Assembly (NCBI GenBank): GCA_025736915.1
Contig: CP107049.1
Span: forward strand, 2,170,001 to 2,234,000
Origin: Acinetobacter nosocomialis
GTDB taxonomy: Bacteria > Pseudomonadota > Gammaproteobacteria > Pseudomonadales > Moraxellaceae
Length of the DNA stretch: 64,000 bases
Reading direction: 5' to 3'
How positions within the stretch are numbered: the stretch's first letter is position 1; each line of letters begins with the position of its first letter. Below the pieces are notes generated by a model. That model worked only from the letters and a program-made list of their open reading frames with translations. It did no database searches and was not told the origin of the DNA. The position numbers and the translations under genes were made by a program. This document shows, piece by piece, positions 1-13,051 of the stretch.

Positions 1-232
1 CTTGTTGAGTCGTTCGCGGTAATGAAGTCAGTAAATGCTCGACTTGACTAATGTGTCCAGCTAATAAAATGACGCCCTTTTCAATAGGGCGCTGCTTTAA
101 TTCAAGAATTTTTTGAAAAGCTTGTTCATTAAATGGATCACAGCCTAATCCCCAGACTGCCTCAGTTGGATATGCCAAAACTTGACCTTGTTGTAAACAT
201 TCGGCTGCTTCGGTCACTGAGGTCGTAATCAT
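1..232 (-). CDS. tsaC: TsaC/YrdC-Sua5 family threonylcarbamoyl-AMP synthase, 5' part only
   Basis: Enzyme that makes threonylcarbamoyl-AMP from threonine, bicarbonate and ATP for the t6A37 modification of ANN-decoding tRNAs. Only about the first 77 residues lie in the window and the gene runs off its left edge. The start is the ATG at 232. The translation contains [14 protein letters not shown] (about residues 20-33) and [12 protein letters not shown] (about 43-54), both typical of the YrdC/Sua5 nucleotide-binding fold. It follows dprA on the same strand with a gap of about 50 bp, and smf/dprA-yrdC adjacency is common in gammaproteobacteria, which supports the call. Confidence 0.88.
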   Translation of the reverse strand, partial: MITTSVTEAAECLQQGQVLAYPTEAVWGLGCDPFNEQAFQKILELKQRPIEKGVILLAGHISQVEHLLTSLPRTTQQ

Positions 233-282
233 GGTAATACTTTCCTTTCAATCAAACAGAATCGTTATTGTGCGCTCTAATA

Positions 283-1419
283 CTAAGAACGACAACGTAA
301 ATACAACCCTGATTGTTGCATACATAAACCGAGTAGTTCTAGTTCCATCAGTGAAGAGGTCAGTTCAGAAACTGCAACATTATGATGAATAACAAGCTGG
401 TCAATATTCTGGCCTACCCAGTCTAAAGACTGATAAAGGTCAATTAAATGCTCAGGAATTTCTGGAGTATTCACATTAACTTCAACTTCATCAGTTTGAC
501 TTTGTTGCTGGCTTTGCCATTGGGTTGGCAATGCAAGATCTTCAATAATCTGTTCAGGATGTTCGACTAAAATTGCACCTTCACGAATAAGTTGATGGCA
601 TCCTTGATGAAACTCACTATAAATATGGCCCGGAATGGCAAATACGGTTTTGCCTTGTTCAGCAGCTTTATTGGCCGTGATGAGTGAGCCACTTTTTAAA
701 GTCGCTTCCACAACTAATACGCCTAAACTCAGACCGCTAACAATTCGGTTTCTACGTGGGAAATGTTGCTGTAATGGCGGTGTCCCCGGTAAAAACTCAG
801 TAATAATGGCGCCGTTTTGAGCCAAAATATGTTCTGCCAGTTTTCTATTTTGAACTGGATAGGTAGTGTCTAAGCCTGTTCCGGTCACTGCAATCGTACG
901 TTGATGGGCGGATGCACCTTGGTGGGCTGCTTCATCAATGCCATAAGCCAGACCACTACTAATAAAAAAGCCCTTTTCACTTAAGTAATAGGCAAAATCA
1001 TAAGCCACCTGACGGCCATGTGGGCTTGGTTTTCTGCTACCGACAATCGCGATTTGCGGTTGCAATAAAGCTTGAGCTTGGCCTTTCCCGAAAATAATAG
1101 GTGGATGATCTGTATAAGGAAGTAATTGAGTAGGGTAGCCAGAATCATCTGGCGTCAAAATAAAATCAGTATGCTGATGAACTTGTTGTACAAGCTGTTC
1201 GAACTGAGCTTGACCTTGAGCGGTTTGAAACTCAGCTACGCGTTTTAAATGATTCGCATGTAGCCCAAGAGAGGGCCATTCTGCTAATCCATGAGGTTGA
1301 GTTGCTTTTTCACAGTTTCCAAAATAATCAATAATTTTTTTAAAACTGACTAATGAGTGCTGCACCAAATACCACACTTTAAGCGTGTGGTAATGGTGTG
1401 AAGTAAGTTGGGTGAGCAT
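283..1419 (-). CDS. dprA: DNA processing protein DprA (Smf)
   Basis: DprA loads RecA onto incoming single-stranded DNA during natural transformation. The 378-residue product has the usual length. An N-terminal helical region (about 1-90) is followed by the Rossmann-like domain: GSRKPSPHGR near residue 127, SGLAYGIDEAAHQGA near 155, and PRRNRIVSGLS near 222. A short C-terminal winged-helix segment (about 320-378) matches the DprA DML1-like domain. The start is ATG at 1419. The LysM gene lies 21 bp upstream on the same strand, so the two are probably cotranscribed. The gene looks intact, in keeping with the competence of this genus; comM is also intact in this window. Confidence 0.95.
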   Translation of the reverse strand: MLTQLTSHHYHTLKVWYLVQHSLVSFKKIIDYFGNCEKATQPHGLAEWPSLGLHANHLKRVAEFQTAQGQAQFEQLVQQVHQHTDFILTPDDSGYPTQLLPYTDHPPIIFGKGQAQALLQPQIAIVGSRKPSPHGRQVAYDFAYYLSEKGFFISSGLAYGIDEAAHQGASAHQRTIAVTGTGLDTTYPVQNRKLAEHILAQNGAIITEFLPGTPPLQQHFPRRNRIVSGLSLGVLVVEATLKSGSLITANKAAEQGKTVFAIPGHIYSEFHQGCHQLIREGAILVEHPEQIIEDLALPTQWQSQQQSQTDEVEVNVNTPEIPEHLIDLYQSLDWVGQNIDQLVIHHNVAVSELTSSLMELELLGLCMQQSGLYLRCRS

Positions 1420-1440
1420 TGTAAAAGGTTACATCCAGCA

Positions 1441-2595
1441 TTAATCGTTAAAGCGAGGTGGCTGAATGCTTGAACCGACTTTAATAGGCAAATCGCTTTC
1501 TAGGACATAAGCATAGCTAAGCTGATCAAAAGTTCTAAATACCATCAGACTACCAATCTGTTGACCAGGAAGTTGAATCGCCTCTTTGGTTTTAGGGTCG
1601 CGAATCGTCTCGCCTTGTTGGTCAATGTCAAAAACTTGACCTACCTGAACACCTTGCGCTGTACCACGGTCCAACGTCACGACACTATTTTTTGCAGCTC
1701 TACCAATTGAACCCATGACACGAATGATTTTGCCACCATCTGTCACTTGTTTGGCATCTACGGGGTAAAACAATGTTGGTAAATTAGCTTGTTCTTCAGG
1801 CATAACACGATCGCCACGACGTACTTCACCATCATAGCTATCTGTAAGTTCTAATGTGGTGATGTCTTTTTCAGTAGACATCGCAACACCCGAAGCAACC
1901 TGTGACAGCTCTATGCCTAAACTATGCTTTTTACCTTTACTGTCCGTGAAATAGTAAGGTTCACCTTCGCGATAAACTGCATAGCGTTGACCATGAACTA
2001 AGCCTTGTCCTCGTGCATAAATAGTTTGACCTTTGCCCGCAAGTACACGTTGATCAGCTGTGCCAACAACATAAGGTGTATTGGTAATTGAGTCAGCTGG
2101 TAAAATAGTACTGTTCTCTAACCACTGTTTAATATGTTCAAGTGGAATAACAGGAACACTATTATTTAATGCTTCGACGCGAACTTGTGGCTGCAGGTTT
2201 GTGGTTTGACCTGTGTAGCGGCGGATAATACCAACACAGCCGTCGCCTTCGTCTTTACCGACTAGGGGGCGACCATCTAGGCTACATAATAGTAATCGGT
2301 CACCCGGATAGATCCAGTGCGGATTTTTTACATGTTGATTACTTGCCCAGATTTCAGGCCAGCGCCATGGTTTATTTAGAAAATGTCCCGAAATATCCCA
2401 TAGTGTATCCCCGCGTTTTACAATGTACACATTGGGTGCATTGCTTTTAAGAGAAGGTGGATTATGGTTTGGGCTGGTAGCATGAACCTCCGCTACTGTA
2501 CCAAGTGCAACTCCTGTACAGAGTGCTAAAGCAAGTAAATGCTTTTTTATCCCCAAAGCATGAAATTGAACCATGCCGTCAAAAACCTTTTTCAT
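1441..2595 (-). CDS. LysM peptidoglycan-binding domain protein
   Basis: A 384-residue exported protein of unknown exact role. The N-terminus has a basic stretch followed by a hydrophobic signal peptide (about residues 17-40, LLALALCTGVALG then AEVHA). One LysM domain follows (about 55-105, beginning YIVKRGDTLWDIS and including NPHWIYPGDRLLL). LysM modules bind the GlcNAc backbone of peptidoglycan, so the protein should sit in the periplasm on the cell wall. The remaining 270 residues match no fold I can name. A LysM gene between dprA/smf and def is a conserved order in gammaproteobacteria. It is divergent from def, with about 120 bp between the start codons. Confidence 0.85.
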   Translation of the reverse strand: MKKVFDGMVQFHALGIKKHLLALALCTGVALGTVAEVHATSPNHNPPSLKSNAPNVYIVKRGDTLWDISGHFLNKPWRWPEIWASNQHVKNPHWIYPGDRLLLCSLDGRPLVGKDEGDGCVGIIRRYTGQTTNLQPQVRVEALNNSVPVIPLEHIKQWLENSTILPADSITNTPYVVGTADQRVLAGKGQTIYARGQGLVHGQRYAVYREGEPYYFTDSKGKKHSLGIELSQVASGVAMSTEKDITTLELTDSYDGEVRRGDRVMPEEQANLPTLFYPVDAKQVTDGGKIIRVMGSIGRAAKNSVVTLDRGTAQGVQVGQVFDIDQQGETIRDPKTKEAIQLPGQQIGSLMVFRTFDQLSYAYVLESDLPIKVGSSIQPPRFND

Positions 2596-2717
2596 TATGA
2601 TAATTCCTAAAAATTATGCGTGCAGATGCGTTATAATAGGCGGCTAACACACAATTTTTCGATGAAGTATTTCCTTCATTTGGTTTTTCAATCAATGGCA
2701 TAAGTGAGGACGTCAGT

Positions 2718-3248
2718 ATGGCCTTATTACCTATTTTAAGTTTTCCTGATCCCCGTCTTCGTACCATTGCTAAGCCTGTTGAAGAAGTTACTGATGAAAT
2801 TCGTCAACTTGCAGCAGATATGCTTGAAACCATGTATGCGGCACCAGGTATTGGTTTAGCAGCTTCTCAGGTCGATCGTCATATTCAGCTTATCGTCATA
2901 GATTTGTCTGAATCTAAAGATGAACCTTTGGTTTTCATTAACCCCAAAATAACTCCACTGACTGAAGAGACGCAGCCGTACGAAGAAGGCTGTCTATCAG
3001 TGCCACAAATATACGACAAAGTTGACCGCCCGTCACGTGTGAAAATCGAGGCAATTAACCTTGAAGGTCAAGCATTTGAGATAGAAGCTGACGGACTTCT
3101 CGCTGTTTGTATCCAACATGAAATGGATCACTTAAAAGGCAAATTGTTTGTGGATTATTTGTCGCCACTTAAACGTCAGCGTGCACGCGAAAAAGTCGAA
3201 AAGATTGTTCGTCAACGCGAGCGTGAAAAAGTTGCGGTAAAACGTTAA
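2718..3248 (+). CDS. def: Peptide deformylase
   Basis: Metalloenzyme that removes the formyl group from the N-terminal methionine of nascent proteins. The 176-residue product has all three deformylase motifs: GIGLAASQ (residues 44-51), EGCLS (about 91-95, metal-binding Cys) and HEMDH (about 133-137, metal-binding His and catalytic Glu). It ends with a basic tail rich in Arg and Lys. The start is ATG at 2718, preceded by GAGGACG. In many bacteria fmt follows def directly; here a His-rich DUF2946-like gene follows instead, so fmt is elsewhere. The housekeeping function is near certain. Confidence 0.97.
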   Translation: MALLPILSFPDPRLRTIAKPVEEVTDEIRQLAADMLETMYAAPGIGLAASQVDRHIQLIVIDLSESKDEPLVFINPKITPLTEETQPYEEGCLSVPQIYDKVDRPSRVKIEAINLEGQAFEIEADGLLAVCIQHEMDHLKGKLFVDYLSPLKRQRAREKVEKIVRQREREKVAVKR

Positions 3249-3282
3249 AAGTTTTTCAAACATTGTAGTGTGGATGTGATTT

Positions 3283-3711
3283 TTGGTTTTTCGTAGTGGT
3301 CTGTTGCTTGCATGTGCAGCAGTGTTTTTACAGATTGCGGTATTTCTACAGCCGCTATTACCGAAGCAATATCAAATTGCTCCGGTCTGTGAAACTATTA
3401 CCCGTGCTTTGCTTAAGCCCAAGGCACAGACGGAAACCATGTCACATGCCATGCATCATTCACATCACGAACACCATATCGAACAGGCACAAGTACCTGA
3501 ACATCATGACCACCATGATGCAAATCACCAGTGCCAATATTGTACCGTCTATGCCAATCTCGTTTTACCACCTGAATTTGGCGTAAAAGAGGTACTCGTT
3601 CGTATACAAGTTCGCTTAGTCGCTTATCAACAAGCATTTCGACATGTTTATTTTGCGCTACAGCGACTCTTCTTACTCCCGCAAGGGCGAGCGCCGCCTC
3701 TATTTGCATAA
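3283..3711 (+). CDS. His-rich DUF2946-like protein, probably metal-related
   Basis: A 142-residue protein with an N-terminal hydrophobic segment (about 5-25), a histidine-rich middle (about 52-85, many HH pairs) and a Cys-x2-Cys pair (QCQYCTVY, about 86-93). It ends with LPQGRAPPLFA, the short Arg-Pro-Pro tail seen in DUF2946 proteins. Such proteins lie next to TonB-dependent copper receptors in several proteobacteria, and here the next gene is that receptor. I infer copper binding or delivery at the inner membrane or periplasm. The start is taken as TTG at 3283, because an in-frame TGA lies at 3277 and no ATG occurs before the His-rich part. Confidence 0.65.
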   Translation: MVFRSGLLLACAAVFLQIAVFLQPLLPKQYQIAPVCETITRALLKPKAQTETMSHAMHHSHHEHHIEQAQVPEHHDHHDANHQCQYCTVYANLVLPPEFGVKEVLVRIQVRLVAYQQAFRHVYFALQRLFLLPQGRAPPLFA

Positions 3712-3740
3712 ATAAAAGCAATTTTTTGTTGGGGTCTTGA

Positions 3741-3768
3741 TTGACTTCAATATCACTTTATTTATGTT
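3741..3768 (+). promoter_or_regulatory. Candidate sigma-70 promoter of the copper receptor gene
   Basis: TTGACT (3741-3746) and TATGTT (3763-3768) are separated by 16 bp and lie just upstream of the ATG at 3784. The transcript would have only a few bases of leader, so this may instead be a coincidental match. Confidence 0.35.
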
Positions 3769-3783
3769 TTAGAGCGTATAAAA

Positions 3784-5898
3784 ATGCCACATTCTAAATT
3801 TTTACTACAACCTTTATGGGTTGCGATGCTTGCTGTCTCTCATTCGGGACTCGTTTTTGCTGATTCAGAAAAAAATGATGCCGATACCAAAACACTTCAC
3901 TCATTAGCACCTATTGTTGTTACAGCACAGCAAGGTAATGATGCAAATGGCTTGATCGTACATGCAGACCCAAAACAGCCAATTCAGCCAGTACCTGCTA
4001 CAGATGGGGCAGACTATCTACAAAGTATTATGGGTTTTAACTCAATACAAAGCGGTGGAACCAATGGTGATGTGACATTCCGAGGCATGTTTGGTTCACG
4101 CATCAAAATTCTAACGGATGGCACAGAGAACTTAGGTGCATGCCCAAACCGTATGGATGCTCCAACTTCTTATATTTCACCAGAAAGTTATGATCGTATT
4201 TCTGTCATTAAAGGTCCGCAAACTGTTCAATATGCCAATACAGGTTCGGCAGCAACAGTCCTTTTTGAACGTCAACCTGAGAAACTCACCTCTGAAAAAC
4301 CTTATCGTGGACAAGCGAGTGTCTTATTAGGTTCATATGGGCGTATTGACCATAATGTTGAGGCGGCAATTGGCGATGAAAAAAAATATATTCGTTTAAA
4401 TGCCAACCGTTCAGAGTCTAATAGTTATCAAGACGGTGATGGAAATACCGTGCCTTCAGCATGGAAAAAGTGGAATGCTGATGTAGCACTTGGCTTTACT
4501 CCAGATGAAGACACATGGATTGAACTCACAGGTGGAAAATCTGATGGTGAGTCGCTTTATGCCGGGCGTTCTATGGATGGTTCTCAGTTTGCACGTGAAA
4601 GCTTAGGGCTACGTTTTGAAAAGAAAAATATCACTGATGTTATTAAGAAAATCGAAGGGCAGGTGAACTACAGCTATAACGACCATATTATGGATAACTT
4701 TAGCTTACGTACTCCGCCATTAGTTGAAATGACCCATGGTGGTATGACCATGCTCATGCCAAACGCCATGGCAATGGAAGTGACACGCCGTACACTAAAC
4801 TCGCGCTTAGCCATGACCTCTAAATGGAATAAGTGGAGCCTAATCACAGGTGTAGATTCTCAATTTAATAAACATGGCGGTAGCATGTCATCGCCAAATA
4901 TGCCTTCAATGAATATTCCCTATCGTCAAGATATGCGTTTTCAATCATACGGTGCTTTTGGTGAACTTGGTTATCAATGGAACGATCTCAACAAATTGGT
5001 TACAGGTGCACGTTTAGATCGAGTCACAGTTGAAGATGAACGTGCCGATTCTCAGGCAAAAGGCTTTAATACTAAACTTGAAAAGACTTTACCGAGTGCA
5101 TTTGTACGCTGGGAAAACCAATATCCTGAGCATGACCTAAAAAGCTATATCGGTTTAGGTTATGTAGAGCGTATGCCGGATTATTGGGAGCTTTTCTCAC
5201 CTAAACACGGTAATGCTGGCTCAACCAATACGTTTAACGGTGTGAATCCTGAGAAAACATTACAGCTCGATATGGGCTTCCAGCAGCAACATGGAGCTTT
5301 AAATACATGGGCTTCTGCTTATGCAGGCTTAGTAGATGACTACATTTTAATGAGTTACCACCATCATCCAAGTATGGGAATGGATGGGCATGATATGAGT
5401 CATGATATTACTGCGGGTGCAAAAAATGTCGACGCAACGATTGCTGGTGCAGAAGCGGGTATTGGATATCAATTTACCGATCATATTCAGGCAGATTTGA
5501 GTGCTATGTATGCGTGGGGTAAAAACACCACAGATGACAAACCGCTACCTCAAATTTCACCTTTAGAAGGCCGCTTAAATATTCGCTATGTAGCTGACAA
5601 ATATAATTTAGGTCTGTTGTGGCGTGCTGTTGCTGAGCAAAACCGCGTGAGTCTACATCAAGGTAATATCGTGGGATATGACCTAAAACCAAGTAAAGGT
5701 TTTTCAACCCTTTCTTTAAACGGAAGTTACAACCTTCGTAAAGATATTGATGTATCTGTTGGCATTGACAACGTATTAGATAAAACCTACACCGAACACT
5801 TAAATAAAGCGGGAAGTGCAGGCTTTGGATTTGCGAGTGAAGAGCAGTTCAATAATATCGGAAGAAATTATTGGGTTCGTATGAGCATGAAGTTTTAA
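3784..5898 (+). CDS. TonB-dependent copper receptor (OprC-like)
   Basis: Outer-membrane receptor of 704 residues. It has a signal peptide (about 1-26, ending GLVFA), a TonB box-like APIVVTA (about 42-48), a plug domain (about 60-170) with FRGMFGSRIKILTDG and SVIKGPQTVQYAN, and a C-terminal beta barrel ending in aromatic F. The plug contains NLGACPNRMDAP, a conserved segment of the OprC/NosA copper receptor family. Met- and His-rich loops (MTHGGMTMLMPNAMAM near 320; HHHPSMGMDGHDMSHD near 527) suit binding of copper. It is flanked by the His-rich DUF2946-like gene and a Met-rich small membrane protein, and I read the three genes as a copper acquisition locus. The family is well established; the metal is inferred from homology and composition. 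Confidence 0.88.
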   Translation: MPHSKFLLQPLWVAMLAVSHSGLVFADSEKNDADTKTLHSLAPIVVTAQQGNDANGLIVHADPKQPIQPVPATDGADYLQSIMGFNSIQSGGTNGDVTFRGMFGSRIKILTDGTENLGACPNRMDAPTSYISPESYDRISVIKGPQTVQYANTGSAATVLFERQPEKLTSEKPYRGQASVLLGSYGRIDHNVEAAIGDEKKYIRLNANRSESNSYQDGDGNTVPSAWKKWNADVALGFTPDEDTWIELTGGKSDGESLYAGRSMDGSQFARESLGLRFEKKNITDVIKKIEGQVNYSYNDHIMDNFSLRTPPLVEMTHGGMTMLMPNAMAMEVTRRTLNSRLAMTSKWNKWSLITGVDSQFNKHGGSMSSPNMPSMNIPYRQDMRFQSYGAFGELGYQWNDLNKLVTGARLDRVTVEDERADSQAKGFNTKLEKTLPSAFVRWENQYPEHDLKSYIGLGYVERMPDYWELFSPKHGNAGSTNTFNGVNPEKTLQLDMGFQQQHGALNTWASAYAGLVDDYILMSYHHHPSMGMDGHDMSHDITAGAKNVDATIAGAEAGIGYQFTDHIQADLSAMYAWGKNTTDDKPLPQISPLEGRLNIRYVADKYNLGLLWRAVAEQNRVSLHQGNIVGYDLKPSKGFSTLSLNGSYNLRKDIDVSVGIDNVLDKTYTEHLNKAGSAGFGFASEEQFNNIGRNYWVRMSMKF

Positions 5899-5951
5899 TC
5901 GGCTTAACGAATTAAATGAACTGAAAGAATTAATTTAAAGAGAGAAATGAA

Positions 5952-6164
5952 ATGACAAATAAATTATCGCCTGAACAATCTTGGTGGGGATGGAAGTTAC
6001 TTATTGTGGCTTCTATTCTGGCTTTATTATTTATGATCATTTTTTACTGGGCAATCAACAATGAGCCTGACTATATGCCTAGTCAAAAAAATAAGCAGAT
6101 GATGGAGACACATGAGCAAATGAATCAAGCTGAAATGCACATGCACAGTTCATCAGCTCAATAA
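5952..6164 (+). CDS. Small single-pass membrane protein, Met/His-rich tail
   Basis: A 70-residue protein with one strong transmembrane helix (about 14-34, LLIVASILALLFMIIFYWAI). The C-terminal tail carries repeated Met and His residues (MMETHEQMNQAEMHMHSS). The ribosome-binding site AGAGAG precedes the ATG at 5952. It follows the copper receptor by 53 bp and ends just before a terminator, so it is probably the last gene of the copper operon. The tail could bind Cu(I), but no family is recognised and the function is unknown. Confidence 0.7.
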   Translation: MTNKLSPEQSWWGWKLLIVASILALLFMIIFYWAINNEPDYMPSQKNKQMMETHEQMNQAEMHMHSSSAQ

Positions 6165-6179
6165 GTTCTTTAAAACTTG

Positions 6180-6214
6180 AAAAGGAAGTCTGGTTAACAG
6201 GCTTCCTTTTTTAT
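6180..6214 (+). terminator. Rho-independent terminator after the copper locus
   Basis: AAAAGGAAG and CTTCCTTTT form a stem around a 13-nt loop, followed by a T-rich run. It closes the transcription unit of the copper receptor and small membrane protein. Confidence 0.8.
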
Positions 6215-6548
6215 TTTTAGGTTTTAAAAATTATTGATGTATTCTCGCTAAGATTTTTGCCTTACTTTGATTCTGATAAAGCCTATTGCGGATAGAGCAT
6301 AGGACTTCGAAAAGTACAGCATAAATCCTTTGTAAGTATGAATAATATGCTTTTTACCATGATACGTTATGAGATGCAGAACAATTTTCTTATCTCAGAA
6401 CAACAACTTAAACGCGAATTATCGAGCATAATACTTGTATATTTAAATCAAAAATAAATTATTAAAATAATTATTTATATAAAACAGTATCTTAACTCGG
6501 CATTTGGTTTAAAAGTAAACGCTCAAGTCATTATTTTTTAATTTTCGC
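6215..6548. other. AT-rich intergenic region upstream of the rRNA promoters
   Basis: No ORF or RNA gene is visible. The part nearest the promoter (about 6440-6548) is very AT-rich and may act as an UP element for the rRNA P1 promoter. Nothing else stands out. Confidence 0.4.
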
Positions 6549-6576
6549 TTGCAAAGGGTTAATAATCCTCTATAAT
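6549..6576 (+). promoter_or_regulatory. rRNA operon promoter P1
   Basis: TTGCAA (6549-6554) and a perfect TATAAT (6571-6576) are separated by 16 bp, about 375 bp upstream of the 16S gene, with AT-rich DNA just upstream. Spacing and position fit an rrn P1 promoter. Confidence 0.75.
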
Positions 6577-6711
6577 GCACATCCATCGGCGGTGATGCAG
6601 ATAGAAACTTGTTGAAAAACAGTTACTTAGAATTGAGTTGGTTGCTTTAAGTGATGAATTTGATGATAAGTTGGTTTTGAGAATAAGTTTTAAAAATATC
6701 GAAATTACCTG

Positions 6712-6739
6712 TTGACTTTTAAGAGATTAAGAGTAATAT
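6712..6739 (+). promoter_or_regulatory. rRNA operon promoter P2
   Basis: TTGACT (6712-6717) and TAATAT (6734-6739) are separated by 16 bp, followed by a GC-rich discriminator (GCCGACC). The site lies 163 bp downstream of P1, a typical tandem arrangement for rRNA operons. Confidence 0.75.
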
Positions 6740-6790
6740 AGCCGACCTAGCTTGCTGGTGACGAACCAGGAAGAAGATCATTAAGAGAAT

Positions 6791-6812
6791 TGAAGAACAA
6801 CTTGTGTGGATT
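6791..6812 (+). other. 5' half of the 16S precursor processing stem
   Basis: The 22 bases here are nearly fully complementary to 8511-8534, on the other side of the 16S gene (TGAAGAACAACTTG pairs with CAAGTTGTTCTTCA, then GTGGATT with AATCCAC). This long-range stem would be the RNase III site that releases pre-16S rRNA. Confidence 0.8.
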
Positions 6813-6916
6813 TTTACTGATTGATTAATCGAAATAATTTTCATTGATTGATTGGTTTAAATTACTCGAAGTTTATTTGAGCGAAATTTAAGTCAGTAAT
6901 TGATGAGCCAGAATTG

Positions 6917-6940
6917 GCACCTTGTCTTTAAATAAGGTGC
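6917..6940 (+). other. Hairpin just upstream of mature 16S
   Basis: GCACCTT (6917-6923) and AAGGTGC (6934-6940) form a perfect 7-bp stem around a 10-nt loop, ending about 10 bases before the mature 16S 5' end. It may guide leader folding or final 5' trimming of 16S rRNA. Confidence 0.55.
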
Positions 6941-6950
6941 AAAATGATTT

Positions 6951-8488
<1,538 letters not shown>

Positions 8489-8510
8489 ACGAAAGATTGA
8501 CGATTGGTAA

Positions 8511-8534
8511 GAATCCACAACAAGTTGTTCTTCA
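8511..8534 (+). other. 3' half of the 16S precursor processing stem
   Basis: Complement of 6791-6812, lying 22 bases after the 16S 3' end and just before tRNA-Ile. Together they loop out the whole 16S gene, as for RNase III processing. Confidence 0.8.
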
Positions 8535-8547
8535 TAGATGTATCTGA

Positions 8548-8624
<77 letters not shown>

Positions 8625-8679
8625 TGACTTTGACTGGTTGAAGTTATAGATAAAAGATACATAACTGATGATGTAAGCT

Positions 8680-8755
8680 GGGGACTTAGCTTAGTTGGTA
8701 GAGCGCCTGCTTTGCACGCAGGAGGTCAGGAGTTCGACTCTCCTAGTCTCCACCA
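8680..8755 (+). tRNA. alaT: tRNA-Ala (anticodon UGC)
   Basis: 76 nt with encoded CCA. Acceptor arms GGGGACT and AGTCTCC pair with one G-U wobble. The anticodon loop is CTTTGCACG with anticodon TGC, and the T-arm contains GTTCGACTC. Second tRNA of the rRNA spacer, 55 bp after tRNA-Ile. Confidence 0.97.
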
Positions 8756-9090
8756 GAACTTAAGATAAGTTCGGATTACAGAAATTAGTAAATAGAGATT
8801 TCGGTCTTGGTTTATTAACTTCTGTGATTTAAGTATCACGGTATTAAGCATGACCTGACGAAGGCGTGTTTACTCATTAACAGATTGGCAAAATTGAGTC
8901 TGAAATAAATTGTTCACTCAAGAGTTTAGGTTAAGCAATTAATCTAGATGAATTGAGAACTAGCAAATTAACTGAATCAAGCGTTTTGGTATATGAATTT
9001 AGATTGAAGCTGTACAGTGTTTAAGTACACAGACAACAGATAGTAGCGATGAAGAATCGCACGGACAACACTCACTTGTAGGTGTTGACG
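8756..9090 (+). other. 16S-23S spacer downstream of tRNA-Ala
   Basis: About 335 bases of transcribed spacer. No further tRNA is visible. The distal end leads directly into the 23S processing stem at 9091. I could not identify a convincing boxA. Confidence 0.6.
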
Positions 9091-9107
9091 ACTGTTTGGG
9101 GTTGTAT

Positions 9108-9114
<7 letters not shown>
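9091..9114 (+). other. 5' half of the 23S processing stem
   Basis: This 24-base segment (ending GTTGTATAGTCAAG) is complementary to 11991-12015 (beginning CTTGACTATACAAC) on the far side of the 23S gene. It forms the long-range helix cut by RNase III to release pre-23S rRNA. Confidence 0.8.
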
Positions 9115-11990
<2,876 letters not shown>

Positions 11991-11999
<9 letters not shown>

Positions 12000-12015
12000 A
12001 CAACACCCAAGCAGT
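11991..12015 (+). other. 3' half of the 23S processing stem
   Basis: Complement of 9091-9114, overlapping the mature 3' end of 23S rRNA and reaching into the 23S-5S spacer. Confidence 0.8.
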
Positions 12016-12178
12016 TGTATATAAAGCATCAATCGATTCATAAATCTACAAAGAAACTTGATTTAGTTATTCCACTAGATAAAATGAACAAGTTCAGATT
12101 CAATCAGCCCAATCTGTAAAGATTTGGAAAACGCTTCGGCAAACAATAAGACCAAAGCAAGTATCCATAAACAGTTGT

Positions 12179-12293
12179 GCTGGCGACCATAGCAAGAGTG
12201 AACCACCTGATCCCTTCCCGAACTCAGAAGTGAAACCTCTTAGCGCTGATGGTAGTGTGGGGTTACCCATGTGAGAGTAAGTCATCGCCAGCT
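12179..12293 (+). rRNA. rrf: 5S ribosomal RNA
   Basis: About 115 nt. The ends GCTGGCGAC and TCGCCAGC pair to form helix I, and the core CCCGAACTCAGAAGTGAAAC is the conserved loop A to C region of 5S rRNA. It lies about 180 bp after 23S and just before the operon terminator. End positions are accurate to a few bases. Confidence 0.95.
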
Positions 12294-12302
12294 CATTATT
12301 CA

Positions 12303-12340
12303 AACACCCCAATCTCAAAAGAGATTGGGGTGTTGCTTTA
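12303..12340 (+). terminator. rRNA operon terminator
   Basis: A perfect 14-bp stem, AACACCCCAATCTC (12303-12316) with GAGATTGGGGTGTT (12321-12334), around an AAAA loop, followed by GCTTTA. A strong intrinsic terminator ten bases after 5S. Confidence 0.92.
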
Positions 12341-12381
12341 TCCGCGGAATAAATATAAAACTCAGTTCAAAAAAATCAGAT

Positions 12382-12412
12382 TTGCACAGTTGCTCTGTTT
12401 CAGAGATATAAT
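12382..12412 (+). promoter_or_regulatory. Possible promoter of the GNAT gene
   Basis: TTGCAC (12382-12387) and a perfect TATAAT (12407-12412) stand 19 bp apart, about 95 bp upstream of the acetyltransferase start. The spacer is longer than the usual 16-18 bp. Confidence 0.4.
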
Positions 12413-12508
12413 GTCTTAATTCAATTAAATTGCCTTGTAATAAAAAAACATTTCATAATATTCCAATATTTGCTTAATCTATAAATAGTTAAACTTGAGT
12501 TTTCATCT

Positions 12509-13051
12509 ATGCAGTTCAAAATTATTGCAGCCCAAGATCTAGATAAAAATCAACGTCATCAGATTGCTGAGTTATGTTTTTCTGCTTTTGATGAAGATCC
12601 ATGGAGCCAATATGCTTTCATGCAAAAAGCTATTCATGTCGTTGGTATATTGGACAATCAAATTGTTTCACATGCCTTATGGACGGATAGAGTTTTTACT
12701 ATAAATGGTAGTTTCGATGTAAAAACAGCTTATGTAGAGTATGTGACCACTGATTACACGATGAGAGGTAAGGGGCTTGCATCACAATTATTAAAATATT
12801 TAGTTGAAGCATTAACTGACTTGGAATATGGACTTGCTGCATTACAACCGGAAGATGAAGCATTTTATAAAAAATTAGGTTGGACTACTTGGTGGGGTGA
12901 TTTGTACATCAAACAAGATACATCTACTTATCTAACCGATGACTATGAAATTATGCTATATCCTTTGAGTATCTCTATGAAAGATCTACTATCACACCGT
13001 TCAGAGGACGATAGTATTTGCGCAGAATGGCGAGAGGGTGAGGTTTGGTAG
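12509..13051 (+). CDS. GNAT N-acetyltransferase resembling the AAC(2')-I family
   Basis: A 180-residue acetyl-CoA-dependent N-acetyltransferase. Motif A, VEYVTTDYTMRGKGLAS (about residues 76-92), includes the pyrophosphate-binding RGKGLA, and FYKKLGW (119-125) is the usual motif B end. The overall length, the AALQPEDEAFYKKLGW segment and the C-terminal CAEWREGEVW resemble chromosomal aminoglycoside 2'-N-acetyltransferases of Providencia and mycobacteria (mycobacterial enzymes end in a similar CDWRxGDVW). Whether it acts on aminoglycosides is not shown. It stands alone between the rRNA operon and cysK. Ordinary codon use and no flanking mobile element give no sign of recent transfer. Confidence 0.7.
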   Translation: MQFKIIAAQDLDKNQRHQIAELCFSAFDEDPWSQYAFMQKAIHVVGILDNQIVSHALWTDRVFTINGSFDVKTAYVEYVTTDYTMRGKGLASQLLKYLVEALTDLEYGLAALQPEDEAFYKKLGWTTWWGDLYIKQDTSTYLTDDYEIMLYPLSISMKDLLSHRSEDDSICAEWREGEVW

